Below are positions 17,711 through 25,600 of a DNA stretch of 64,000 bases, piece after piece. The stretch is from an uncultured Clostridia bacterium (GTDB taxonomy: Bacteria; Bacillota; Clostridia; Christensenellales; Borkfalkiaceae), in contig CANQQD010000003.1 of assembly GCA_947625865.1 (NCBI GenBank), forward strand, positions 1-64,000. Direction: 5' to 3'. The position numbers and the translations under genes are program-made. Position 1 is the stretch's first letter; the number at the start of each line of letters is the position of its first letter. A model generated the notes under the pieces. That model was not told the DNA's origin and did no database searches. It saw only the letters and a list, made by a program, of their open reading frames with translations.

Positions 17711-18330
17711 AGGTTTTACTTTTGAACGGCAGCCCGAATAAAAACGGCTGCACTTATACTGCGCTCACCATAGTTGAAAAGGAACTCAACGCACAGGGAG
17801 TGGAAACAGAGCTTGTCTGGCTTGGCAACGGTCCCGTACGCGGCTGCGTCGGTTGTCGGGCTTGCAAAAAGCTTGGCAGATGCGTCTATTCCGACGACCC
17901 TATAAACTCGGTCGGCGAAAAAATCAAAGAGGCGGACGGCTATGTGTTCGGCGCGCCCGTGCACTATTCCTCGCCCAACGGCGCCATGGTTTCGGCGATG
18001 GACAGATTATTTATGGCATACGGCTCGCATATGCGCTTAAAACCCGCCGCGTCGGTGGTTTCCGCGCGCCGTGCGGGCACCACGGCTTCGTACGACGTGC
18101 TCAATAAATACATAGGCATCAACAATATGATACAGGTGCCCTCGAAATATTGGAATATGGTCCACGGCTACACACCCGAGGACGTTATGCGGGACGAGGA
18201 GGGCGTATCTGTCATGCGCACGGTCGGCAGCAACATGGCATGGCTTTTGAAGCTTCTTGCAAGCGTTAAGGGCACCGAGCTGGAAAAGCCCGTCGATATC
18301 CCCAAGGAAACGACTAATTTCATAAGGTGA
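17707..18330 (+). CDS. NADPH-dependent FMN reductase-like / iron-sulfur flavoprotein
   Basis: A 207-residue flavodoxin-fold protein. LLLNGSPNKNGCTYTAL at about 4-20 is the FMN phosphate loop of this family. Four cysteines (47, 50, 53, 59) in GCVGCRACKKLGRC match the compact motif of archaeal and clostridial iron-sulfur flavoproteins. GAPVHYSSPNGAM (about 80-92) is the isoalloxazine loop. It probably transfers electrons between reduced ferredoxin-type donors and an unknown acceptor. Co-transcribed with the SGNH hydrolase (4-base overlap) and followed by a strong hairpin. Confidence 0.87.
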   Translation: MKVLLLNGSPNKNGCTYTALTIVEKELNAQGVETELVWLGNGPVRGCVGCRACKKLGRCVYSDDPINSVGEKIKEADGYVFGAPVHYSSPNGAMVSAMDRLFMAYGSHMRLKPAASVVSARRAGTTASYDVLNKYIGINNMIQVPSKYWNMVHGYTPEDVMRDEEGVSVMRTVGSNMAWLLKLLASVKGTELEKPVDIPKETTNFIR

Positions 18331-18344
18331 TAAATAAAATTTAA

Positions 18345-18380
18345 GCGGCGGAGCGCAAAATGCGCTCCGCCGCAAGCTTT
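18345..18380 (+). terminator. Bidirectional terminator between convergent genes
   Basis: A 13-bp GC stem (18345-18357 with 18361-18373, GCGGCGGAGCGCA) with loop AAA. AAGCTTTT follows on the plus strand, and TTAAATTTTATTT follows on the minus strand, so it can serve both directions. Confidence 0.88.
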
Positions 18381-18394
18381 TAATGGCGAAAAAT

Positions 18395-19726
18395 TTAAGG
18401 GGTGACCCTGTTTATATCTCTGGGGAACATTGCGGCATACCGCACGTTTTTGAAACCGAGCAGATGCATCGTCAATCTTTCGAGCCCCAGACCAAGCCCG
18501 CCGTGAGGGGGAGCTCCGTATTTGTGGAGCATAAGATAGGTTTCGAATTCGTCGGGGTTCATTCCCAGCCGTTTCATCTTTTCGACCTGCATATTGTAGT
18601 CGTGTATACGCTGTCCGCCGCTCGTGATCTCTATGCCTCGGAACAACAGGTCGAACGACAGCGTAACCTCGGGGTCGTCGGGGTCGTCCATGGTGTAGAA
18701 GGGGCGTTTTTTCGAAAGGTAGTGGGTCACGAACAAAAAGTCCGAATTATATTGCTGCTTAGCCCACTTGCCCAAAAATGCCTCTTCCTCGGGCTCGAAG
18801 TCCTTCATATCGGTAATATTTTTCAGCTTCTTCACGCAAAGCTCCTTCGCGTCCTTAAATCTAATGCAAGGAATAGAAGTGATTTCGGGGATATCGACTT
18901 TAAGCAGTTCGACCTCGGGCTTGTACTCCGTTTTAAGTAAATTCATTATATATTTGAGCGCGCCCGTCTCCATATTCATAATGTCGGTAAAGCTCTCTAT
19001 ATATCCCATTTCGAAGTCCATCGAAATATACTCGTTCAGGTGTCTCGAGGTATCATGATGCTCTGCGCGGAATACGGGCGCAATTTCGAACACCCGCTCA
19101 TAAACGGGCACGAGCGCCTGCTTGTAGAGTTGCGGGCTCTGCGCGAGGAACACGGTTTTTCCGAAATAGTCGAGCTTAAAGACGTTCGTGCCGCCCTCTG
19201 CGCCCGCAAAGTTGATTTTAGGCGTGTGTATTTCGGTGAAGTTTTGGCTCTGCAAATACTCGCGGAACCCGCGCTGTATTCCCTCTTGTATCTTGAAAAT
19301 GGCGCGCTCCTTGGGGTTGCGCAAAGTAACGGGACGATAGTCGAGGTTCACCGCAAGATCGCATACGACCTGTTTTTTGGATATTACGACGGGCGGAATA
19401 TCGGCGGGTACGGACAAAAGCTCGATATTGTGGATTTGGAGCTCGTATCTCTCGCTTCCGTCGCGCGTTTCGCTCGGGACAACCTTGCCGGTTATCCTTG
19501 CCGCCGCCTGTTCAACGACGTCGGGGGTGAGCCTGTAGTCCGAAAATTCGGGCGAATAAACGCACTGGATAAGCTCGCGCGCAGTCCTTACAAGAATAAA
19601 AGCAAAGTCCGACATATCCCTTATGTTATGGATAGCGCCCTTAATGGTTACGACCTCGCCGACATGATTTTTGAATTCGCAATAGGGAGTGGAGGAGCAT
19701 GGAATAACGCCCGTGATCTCTTGCAT
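18395..19726 (-). CDS. aspS: Aspartate--tRNA(Asp/Asn) ligase, archaeal type
   Basis: A 443-residue class IIb synthetase. The N-terminal OB fold (about 18-110) binds the anticodon; the core has QSPQLYKQ, FRAEHHDTSRHLNEY (motif 2) and GLGLGLERLTMHLLG (motif 3). The length and the motif context match the archaeal/eukaryal-type AspRS, usually non-discriminating, rather than the longer bacterial AspRS with its GAD domain. A non-discriminating enzyme would also charge tRNA-Asn with Asp, needing GatCAB, which is not in the window. The start at 19726 was chosen for GCGAGG 6 bases upstream and because upstream residues do not match. AsnRS is the main alternative. Confidence 0.88.
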   Translation of the reverse strand: MQEITGVIPCSSTPYCEFKNHVGEVVTIKGAIHNIRDMSDFAFILVRTARELIQCVYSPEFSDYRLTPDVVEQAAARITGKVVPSETRDGSERYELQIHNIELLSVPADIPPVVISKKQVVCDLAVNLDYRPVTLRNPKERAIFKIQEGIQRGFREYLQSQNFTEIHTPKINFAGAEGGTNVFKLDYFGKTVFLAQSPQLYKQALVPVYERVFEIAPVFRAEHHDTSRHLNEYISMDFEMGYIESFTDIMNMETGALKYIMNLLKTEYKPEVELLKVDIPEITSIPCIRFKDAKELCVKKLKNITDMKDFEPEEEAFLGKWAKQQYNSDFLFVTHYLSKKRPFYTMDDPDDPEVTLSFDLLFRGIEITSGGQRIHDYNMQVEKMKRLGMNPDEFETYLMLHKYGAPPHGGLGLGLERLTMHLLGFKNVRYAAMFPRDINRVTP

Positions 19727-19763
19727 ACATAGCCTCGCAAAAATTTTTAATGATTTTTTTATA

Positions 19764-19792
19764 ATTTTACGGCAAACGCCCCCAAAAATCAA
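19764..19792 (-). promoter_or_regulatory. aspS promoter
   Basis: On the minus strand TTGATT (19792-19787), 17 bases, TAAAAT (19769-19764), with a start near 19757 and a 30-base leader containing GAGG. Confidence 0.65.
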
Positions 19793-19931
19793 GCAAATAA
19801 AAATACCGCGGCAAAATAATTTTCGATATGTAAAAATTTTCTTGTTGCGTTTTACATTGGTATGTGTTAAAATAATATTTGAAAATTCCGCGTGCCCTTC
19901 ACATGTGCTGCGGGATTTGCACATATTAATA

Positions 19932-20100
19932 TAGAGTCTGCGGTGTTCGTGGTATGGGGAATTCGTAATCCACAATATACAAAAGGGAGCGGTCGTTTGC
20001 GGGAATAGGCAAGGTCTGGTTTCGGAAAGTCCGAGGTTCCGTTCCGCCGCACCCACCTGCGAGAAGCGGGTTAAAACTTTTTCATATCACGGCACAGGCG
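19932..20100 (+). ncRNA. ssrS: 6S RNA
   Basis: 6S RNA binds sigma-A RNA polymerase and mimics an open promoter. The 3' half carries GCGAGAAGC and TTAAAAC (20060-20077), the best conserved 6S stretch. The closing stem is recognisable: GTCTG (19936-19940) pairs with CAGGC (20095-20099), and GTGGTATG (19949-19956) pairs with CATATCAC (20083-20090) with one wobble. Between them lies a long interrupted rod with a large central bubble. The ends are approximate. Its place beside aspS, on the opposite strand, is free of any convincing protein frame. Confidence 0.85.
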
Positions 20101-20139
20101 GATTTTTACAGCCCGTCAATACGGGCTGTAAAAATCCGC
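20098..20139 (+). terminator. Long inverted repeat at the 6S RNA 3' end
   Basis: A 19-bp perfect stem (20098-20116 with 20121-20139) with loop CAAT overlaps the last bases of the 6S closing helix. Only TTCGTT follows, so it is a weak terminator on its own; it may define the precursor end or protect it. Confidence 0.55.
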
Positions 20140-20224
20140 TTCGTTCATACAAAGTAGGCAAGGTTGAATATCCGGCACGATACGGATGAGTGCCGCAACA
20201 TATTTATATAATAGGAATATCGAT

Positions 20225-20268
20225 GCCGCCGCGCCGCATGGCGCGGCGGCTGATTTTTTATTATTTTT
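20225..20268 (+). terminator. Strong terminator downstream of 6S RNA
   Basis: An 11-bp all-GC stem (20225-20235 with 20240-20250, GCCGCCGCGCC) with a GCAT loop, followed by TGATTTTTTATTATTTTT. Between 20140 and 20224 I see only a short hairpin (GGCAC...GTGCC) and no gene. Confidence 0.88.
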
Positions 20269-20350
20269 CGCTTTTTGATTTTTAGCAAAAATCTATACGC
20301 CTGCAATATGTAAATGTGTAACAAAAAAAGAAATATTTTACCTAAACGTC

Positions 20351-20380
20351 TTGACATGCCCCGCCCGCGGGTGATAGAAT
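20351..20380 (+). promoter_or_regulatory. Promoter of the lipoprotein / pectate lyase operon
   Basis: TTGACA (20351-20356), 18 bases, TAGAAT (20375-20380), giving a start near 20387 and a leader of about 135 bases. Confidence 0.78.
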
Positions 20381-20386
20381 ATATGC

Positions 20387-20521
20387 TGTTAAAAAATGAT
20401 TTATTGTCGGCAGACCTCCAATAAATCGGGGTGTAGCGGAGAGGGACCGCTACACCGCAAATATTAACGGACTGCCGCGATAATATTTTAAGTTTAGCAA
20501 AAAATAAAAATGGAGGAAACA
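20387..20521 (+). promoter_or_regulatory. Structured 5' leader with loop complementary to the ribosome site
   Basis: Three pairings are visible. ATTTATT (20399-20405) pairs with AATAAAT (20420-20426), enclosing a 14-base loop. In that loop CGGCAG (20408-20413) pairs with CTGCCG (20472-20477), and CCTCCA (20415-20420) complements TGGAGG (20511-20516), the Shine-Dalgarno of the next gene. Inside lies a perfect 10-bp hairpin (20430-20439 with 20447-20456). The pairings compete or form a pseudoknot, so the leader could switch translation. It matches no leader class that I know. Confidence 0.5.
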
Positions 20522-22639
20522 ATGAAAAAACTCAAAAAACTTTTGCCCGCCATAATTGCAATAGTTCTTGCCTTTACAATGGTATTTGCTGTTGCATGCA
20601 GTGGCGGCTGCGGCAATTGCGGCGGCGAGAAAGAGGACCCCGAGGTTCTTTCTTCTATTTCGCTCGATACCGCAAACACGAAGACGAAGTATGAAGTTGG
20701 CGAGGAGTTCAGTACAGCGGGACTTGTTGTAACGGCGACTTTCACAAAAGGCAGCGAGTCAAACAGCAAAACTGTTGAGTTGACGGATCCCAACCTTGTG
20801 ATTGACAGCAGCGCATACAATAAGAGTGCTTACGGCTCTTACGAAATCAAAGTTTCATATACTTTCGATGGCGTTACTAAGGAAACTTCATATATCGTTC
20901 GGGTTGTGATTTTTGTAGACGGCCCCGGTCTCAAAGTTTCGCTTGCAACGGGCACGCCCGATACGATCGAGCTTTCCGAAACGCAAAAAACAGCCACTAT
21001 TGATTTAACCAAAATCGTAGTGGAAGTTGTATCGGAAACGGGTGAAACGGTCAACACGCTTACCGATAAGGATTATACTGTAGAGCTTTACAGCGGCAGC
21101 GAAAAGCTCACCGAAACTTCCGGTCTCGGCAGTGGCGTATACCAGATTTGGGCAACGGTAAATGGTTTTTACAAAATGGATAAGGATTGGACGCCTTCCA
21201 GCTTTATTTTAGTTTATGTTGTCAACGATCTTGTATCCCTCGCTTGGGATAGCTCTGCCGAAGGCACCCTCACCGAGCAGGAAGCAAGTTCAAAAGACAG
21301 CATATCCTCAACCTGGAAGTTCACTGCGACCTATGCAAACGGCGAGACCAAGGACGTAACCGAAAAGGTCGTTCTTTCGGGCGTTGATACAAAGGTAGCA
21401 GGCGAGGCCAAAACGGCAACGGCAACCTATACCGAAGCAAATGCCAAGGGCGAAAAAATTTCCAAGACCGCCGACGTAACCTATACTATAACTCAGGCAA
21501 GTGGACCGGCAAAAACCGAATCATTCCTTGTGCCCGATACAGCGGTGCCCGAGGCAGAAGCTACTATAACGGCTGGGTCGAATATTGAAGATAATTCATT
21601 GTTCACAGTAACTGCTTCTGGCGATATGATTTATTCAATAGGTAAAGACGCGTCGGCCGGTGTAGGCAACTCTAGCAAAGCGGTAACCGCGCAATTGCTT
21701 GACGGTAGCAGCAAGACGTTCTTGCAGGGCTTAAAGCAAAAGGATGCGACAACGCCTAATGCAAGTGAAACTGTAGAAACAGGAGCATCTGTAACAATAA
21801 CGGCAAAGGCGAACGTAACATTACGTGTTTACGTAGGTTTAGCAAACGATGGCTTCAACTCAGACAGAGCGGGAAGCATAAAATACACAGTAACCGGTGG
21901 GGAGGCGCAAACCTCAGCGATAGCAAAGCGTGAAAAGATAGCGACGATAGAAGTTACCTTAACCGAAGGGCAGACGCTTACATTGGTAGGTGTGCTTAAC
22001 GCTAATACTGACGACAGCAAATCCGGTAAACTTTGGCTCTTTGGCGTTGAAGCTCAAGGTGAAAGCGGCTCGGCTCCCGCAGGCGCAAGTGAATCATTCC
22101 TTGTGCCCGATACAGCGGTGCCCGAGGCAGAAGCTACTATAACGGCTGGGACGAACATTGAAGATAATTCGTTGTTCACGGTAACCGCTTCTGGCGATAT
22201 GATTTATTCAATAGGTAAAGACACGTCGGCCGGTGTAGGCAACTCTAGCAAAGCGGTAACCGCGCAGTTGCTTGACGGTAGCAGCAAGACGTTCTTGCAG
22301 GGCTTAAAGCAAAAGGATGCGACAACGCCTAATGCAAGTGAAACTGTAGAAACAGGAGCATCTGTAACAATAACGGCAAAGGCGAACGTAACATTACGTG
22401 TTTACGTAGGTTTAGCAAACGATGGCTTCAACTCAGACAGAGCGGGAAGCATAAAATACACAGTAACCGGTGGGGAGGCGCAAACCTCAGCGATAGCAAA
22501 GCGTGAAAAGATAGCGACGATAGAAGTTACCTTAACCGAAGGGCAGACGCTTACATTGGTAGGTGTGCTTAACGCTAATACTGACGACAGCAAATCCGGT
22601 AAACTTTGGCTCTTTGGCGTTGAGGCTAAAACTAATTAA
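20522..22639 (+). CDS. Surface lipoprotein with Ig-like domain and two near-identical C-terminal modules
   Basis: A 705-residue protein. Residues 1-26 form a lipoprotein signal (AVAC, Cys26), then a Cys/Gly-rich stretch. About residues 40-125 match a bacterial Ig-like (Big_3) domain (YEVGEEFSTAGLVVTATF). About 130-330 hold two further beta domains. Residues about 333-523 and 524-705 are two near-identical beta-rich modules starting ESFLVPDTAVPEAEATI and ending GKLWLFGVEA, which look like carbohydrate-binding modules by their ending; that is inference. ATG 20522 was preferred over ATG 20510 because GGAGG lies between them. The pectate lyase gene follows by 21 bases, so it may be a substrate-capture partner at the cell surface. 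Confidence 0.85.
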   Translation: MKKLKKLLPAIIAIVLAFTMVFAVACSGGCGNCGGEKEDPEVLSSISLDTANTKTKYEVGEEFSTAGLVVTATFTKGSESNSKTVELTDPNLVIDSSAYNKSAYGSYEIKVSYTFDGVTKETSYIVRVVIFVDGPGLKVSLATGTPDTIELSETQKTATIDLTKIVVEVVSETGETVNTLTDKDYTVELYSGSEKLTETSGLGSGVYQIWATVNGFYKMDKDWTPSSFILVYVVNDLVSLAWDSSAEGTLTEQEASSKDSISSTWKFTATYANGETKDVTEKVVLSGVDTKVAGEAKTATATYTEANAKGEKISKTADVTYTITQASGPAKTESFLVPDTAVPEAEATITAGSNIEDNSLFTVTASGDMIYSIGKDASAGVGNSSKAVTAQLLDGSSKTFLQGLKQKDATTPNASETVETGASVTITAKANVTLRVYVGLANDGFNSDRAGSIKYTVTGGEAQTSAIAKREKIATIEVTLTEGQTLTLVGVLNANTDDSKSGKLWLFGVEAQGESGSAPAGASESFLVPDTAVPEAEATITAGTNIEDNSLFTVTASGDMIYSIGKDTSAGVGNSSKAVTAQLLDGSSKTFLQGLKQKDATTPNASETVETGASVTITAKANVTLRVYVGLANDGFNSDRAGSIKYTVTGGEAQTSAIAKREKIATIEVTLTEGQTLTLVGVLNANTDDSKSGKLWLFGVEAKTN
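21518..22628 (+). repeat. 573-bp tandem duplication inside the lipoprotein gene
   Basis: The unit starting at GAATCATTCC (21518) recurs at 22091, period 573. The copies are nearly identical over about 538 bases with only scattered substitutions (e.g. GGGTCGAAT against GGGACGAAC). The first copy ends in a short Gly/Ser/Ala linker that the last lacks. Near-identity at silent sites implies recent duplication or gene conversion. Confidence 0.95.
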
Positions 22640-22660
22640 GCGAGGAGGTAAAAGAATTTT

Positions 22661-25600
22661 ATGAAATCTAATGTTAAAAAGAAAGTATTTTCGGGAATTG
22701 CCGTACTCGCTGTGGCGGCTTCGGCTGTAGCCGGAACCTTGGCGTTAGTAAATGTTAATAAAAATGGCAATTCATATATCCAGGCGGAAACCGATCTCGG
22801 GCACAATGTTATTGCAACGGCTTGGGGCGGCGCACAACAGCAGCAGGGCGGCGGCAAAACATACTATGTTTCGCCCGATGGTTCCGGTGATGAATATTCT
22901 GCAACCCACCCCGGCAGTATAGGCACATTGCTCTATGACGAATACGAGGAATCGCCCAAGTCTCCTGTCGGTCCCGGCGACACCGTCATTGTAAAAGGCG
23001 GCACCTATGAGCTTGGAAATAGTGATACCACCAACTCAACCCCAACCGGGGACGACAATTTAAGTCCGACCGCCGGTTTGGTGTTCAGGAAAAGCGGTAC
23101 TTACAATAACTATATAAAGATTATAGCTGAAGAAGGCACAACACCTGTGCTTACATTCTATTCCCAGACGTTTGGACCTCGTGGCGTACAGATTTACGGA
23201 AACTACGTATATTGGTCCGGCATCAATATCGAGGGAGCGGGCGATAACGGCATGTTTATAGCCGGTAGCTATAACACTATAGAAAATTGCGAGTTTTCTT
23301 TCTGCCGCGACACAGGCTTGCAACTTGGCAGATCGGCTGAAATTTTAACTTCGATCCGCCAGTGGCCTAACTACAACCTCATTAAAAACTGCACTTCACA
23401 CAACAATTACGACAACGAATCCGCAGGCGAAAACGCCGACGGTTTCGCGGCGAAGCTCACGGTAGGTTACGGCAACGTATTCGACGGCTGTATAGCATAC
23501 CGTAACTCCGACGACGGCTGGGATCTCTATGCAAAGAACGATTCGGGCAATATAGGTACGGTTATTCTTTATAACTGCGTTGCCTTTGAAAACGGCTTTA
23601 TAGAGTCTACGCAAGATGTATATAATGCCAAATTCCCCAACGCGCATGAAGACAAACTTGAGGATAAAGCTGTTTATGCAGACAAATATGTCACGGCAAA
23701 TGGCGACGGCAACGGCTTCAAACTCGGCGGCGAAAACATGGAGGCAGACGTTTATATCTATAACTGCCTTGCCTTCCATAACAGGCTGCACGGCTTCACC
23801 GATAACTCCAACCCCGGCGTTATAACCATCAAAAACTGCACCAGCTACGACAACAGCCGTTTGGTAAGTGACGAAACCGGCGAGGTTATAAACAAGTCCA
23901 ACGGTGAAGAATCTTCCGACTGGTCGTCCAATATAGACCTGTCGCGCCACGAGAACAGCTATAATATCATTGAAAACACGCTGTCTGTTAAGGGTGTACT
24001 TCCCGATGAGATAGAGAGCGACGAATACCGCGGAACAGTACGCAACAGTATTCTCACCCGCGGCAATACAGCAGCTACCAGGAAGTATTATAAAATAGAA
24101 GGAGCGCTCGACGCGGATGCCAAGAACGGTATAACCGGCAAGGAGACTACGGCTCTTGTTGCTTCTGATGTGTTTGAACAGCTTCCCGTGGTTAAAGACG
24201 GCGAAACTTTAACGTATAACATTACAGGTAAAGATTCCTATAAATCGGCGACCCCCATACACAAGCAACTCCGCAATTCCGACGGCTCCGTAAATATGGG
24301 CTCTATACTTAAAATAAAGAATAGGGGCGCATATATAAACGGTGTTGATCTCGGTGCCGATCTCAGCAAAACGAGCCAGAGCGGTTACGAATACTTCGAA
24401 GCGGAAAATCCGTATGCAGATGCTAAAAACGAAAACTCTGCCATAGTTGAAAGGGCAAAGAACGCGCTTGTTATACCCGTTGATTTGGGCGCCGTATATC
24501 AGGATTTTGAAGTTCCCACCCAGATGGCTGGCACAAGTGGTATAGTTACTATAACCTGGTCGACAGATAACACGGATGTGCTTACTATAGATACCGAAGC
24601 CATTAAAGAATCCGTGTCTATGGTAAGGACAATTGCTGTCATTGTAAACCGTGACGCTACAGAAAATAAGGATGTTACGCTCACAGCAACTCTTACCTAT
24701 GGTACGGGAGATGCGCAAGTTACGGCAACAAAGGAATTTGAACTTACCGTAGTTAAGAACGAATATAAACTGGGCAAACTTATTGCAACCGACGCCGACG
24801 GTAAAGTGCTCGCGGACGGTTCCAGCATAATTCTCGATAGCTACACTATCTACAGGGAGCCCACTATCACTGTTGAAAACGGATACGATTACAACGGCAA
24901 GCTCCTTCCCGAAGATAAGTATGAGATTTCCGCAAAGTATGAATGGCAGGAGAACGGCAACACGCCTAAGATAGAAGTAAAGGGCTATACCCCTTCGCAC
25001 GCAGGCGTATTTACCATAACCTACACCGCAAAAATGGGTGAAGAAAAGAGCTCATTGACCATTCATATCTACAATGCAAGCCCTGATGCGCAGGTTGACT
25101 TCAATACCCCCGAGGATGCTGTGGCTCCCGTATCCGAAGTTGTGGTTTATCGCGATGGCTTCTCCATTGCAGGCGCAGTCAACAGCCCGAAGGGCAAGAT
25201 ATACACCGTTGTATCTTCCACGCCTCTTAACGATGTGACCAAGGAAAGCATTAAAGACTACACCGACGTTCAGATCGAATCATTTGAGGGCGTAAGCATT
25301 AAGTTCGAGTATGAAAACGCCAACACAGCCGGGTACTATATCTACTACGCACTCGGCAACAACAACGGCGACATAACCTCTTCCGCAGTATATACCGCAG
25401 AAGTAAATGTTGTTGACATCAGCACCAAGGCCGATTTTATAAAGATCGCAGGCGGCGCAAAGATTGGCAGCGAGAATCCTTCTACGACCATCTATAAGCT
25501 GACGTGCGACCTCGATTTCGAGGGTGATACTTGGGCACAGTGGACTAAATCCGCTAAGCCTTTCACGGGTCTTTTCAACGGCGCGGGCCACACCATTAAG

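Noticed and set aside
18383..19934. Several long plus-strand frames opposite aspS
   Set aside because: They lie antisense to a well-conserved synthetase, lack ribosome sites and show no protein family features.
20098..20139. Calling the 19-bp inverted repeat a transposon end
   Set aside because: It is a hairpin with a 4-base loop, with no matching distant copy or transposase.
19867..20522. Minus-strand frames across the 6S region
   Set aside because: They overlap a structured RNA and terminators, are low-complexity, and have no Shine-Dalgarno.
21829..22593. Two identical minus-strand frames inside the lipoprotein gene
   Set aside because: They are mirror images of the duplicated plus-strand module and have no start signals of their own.
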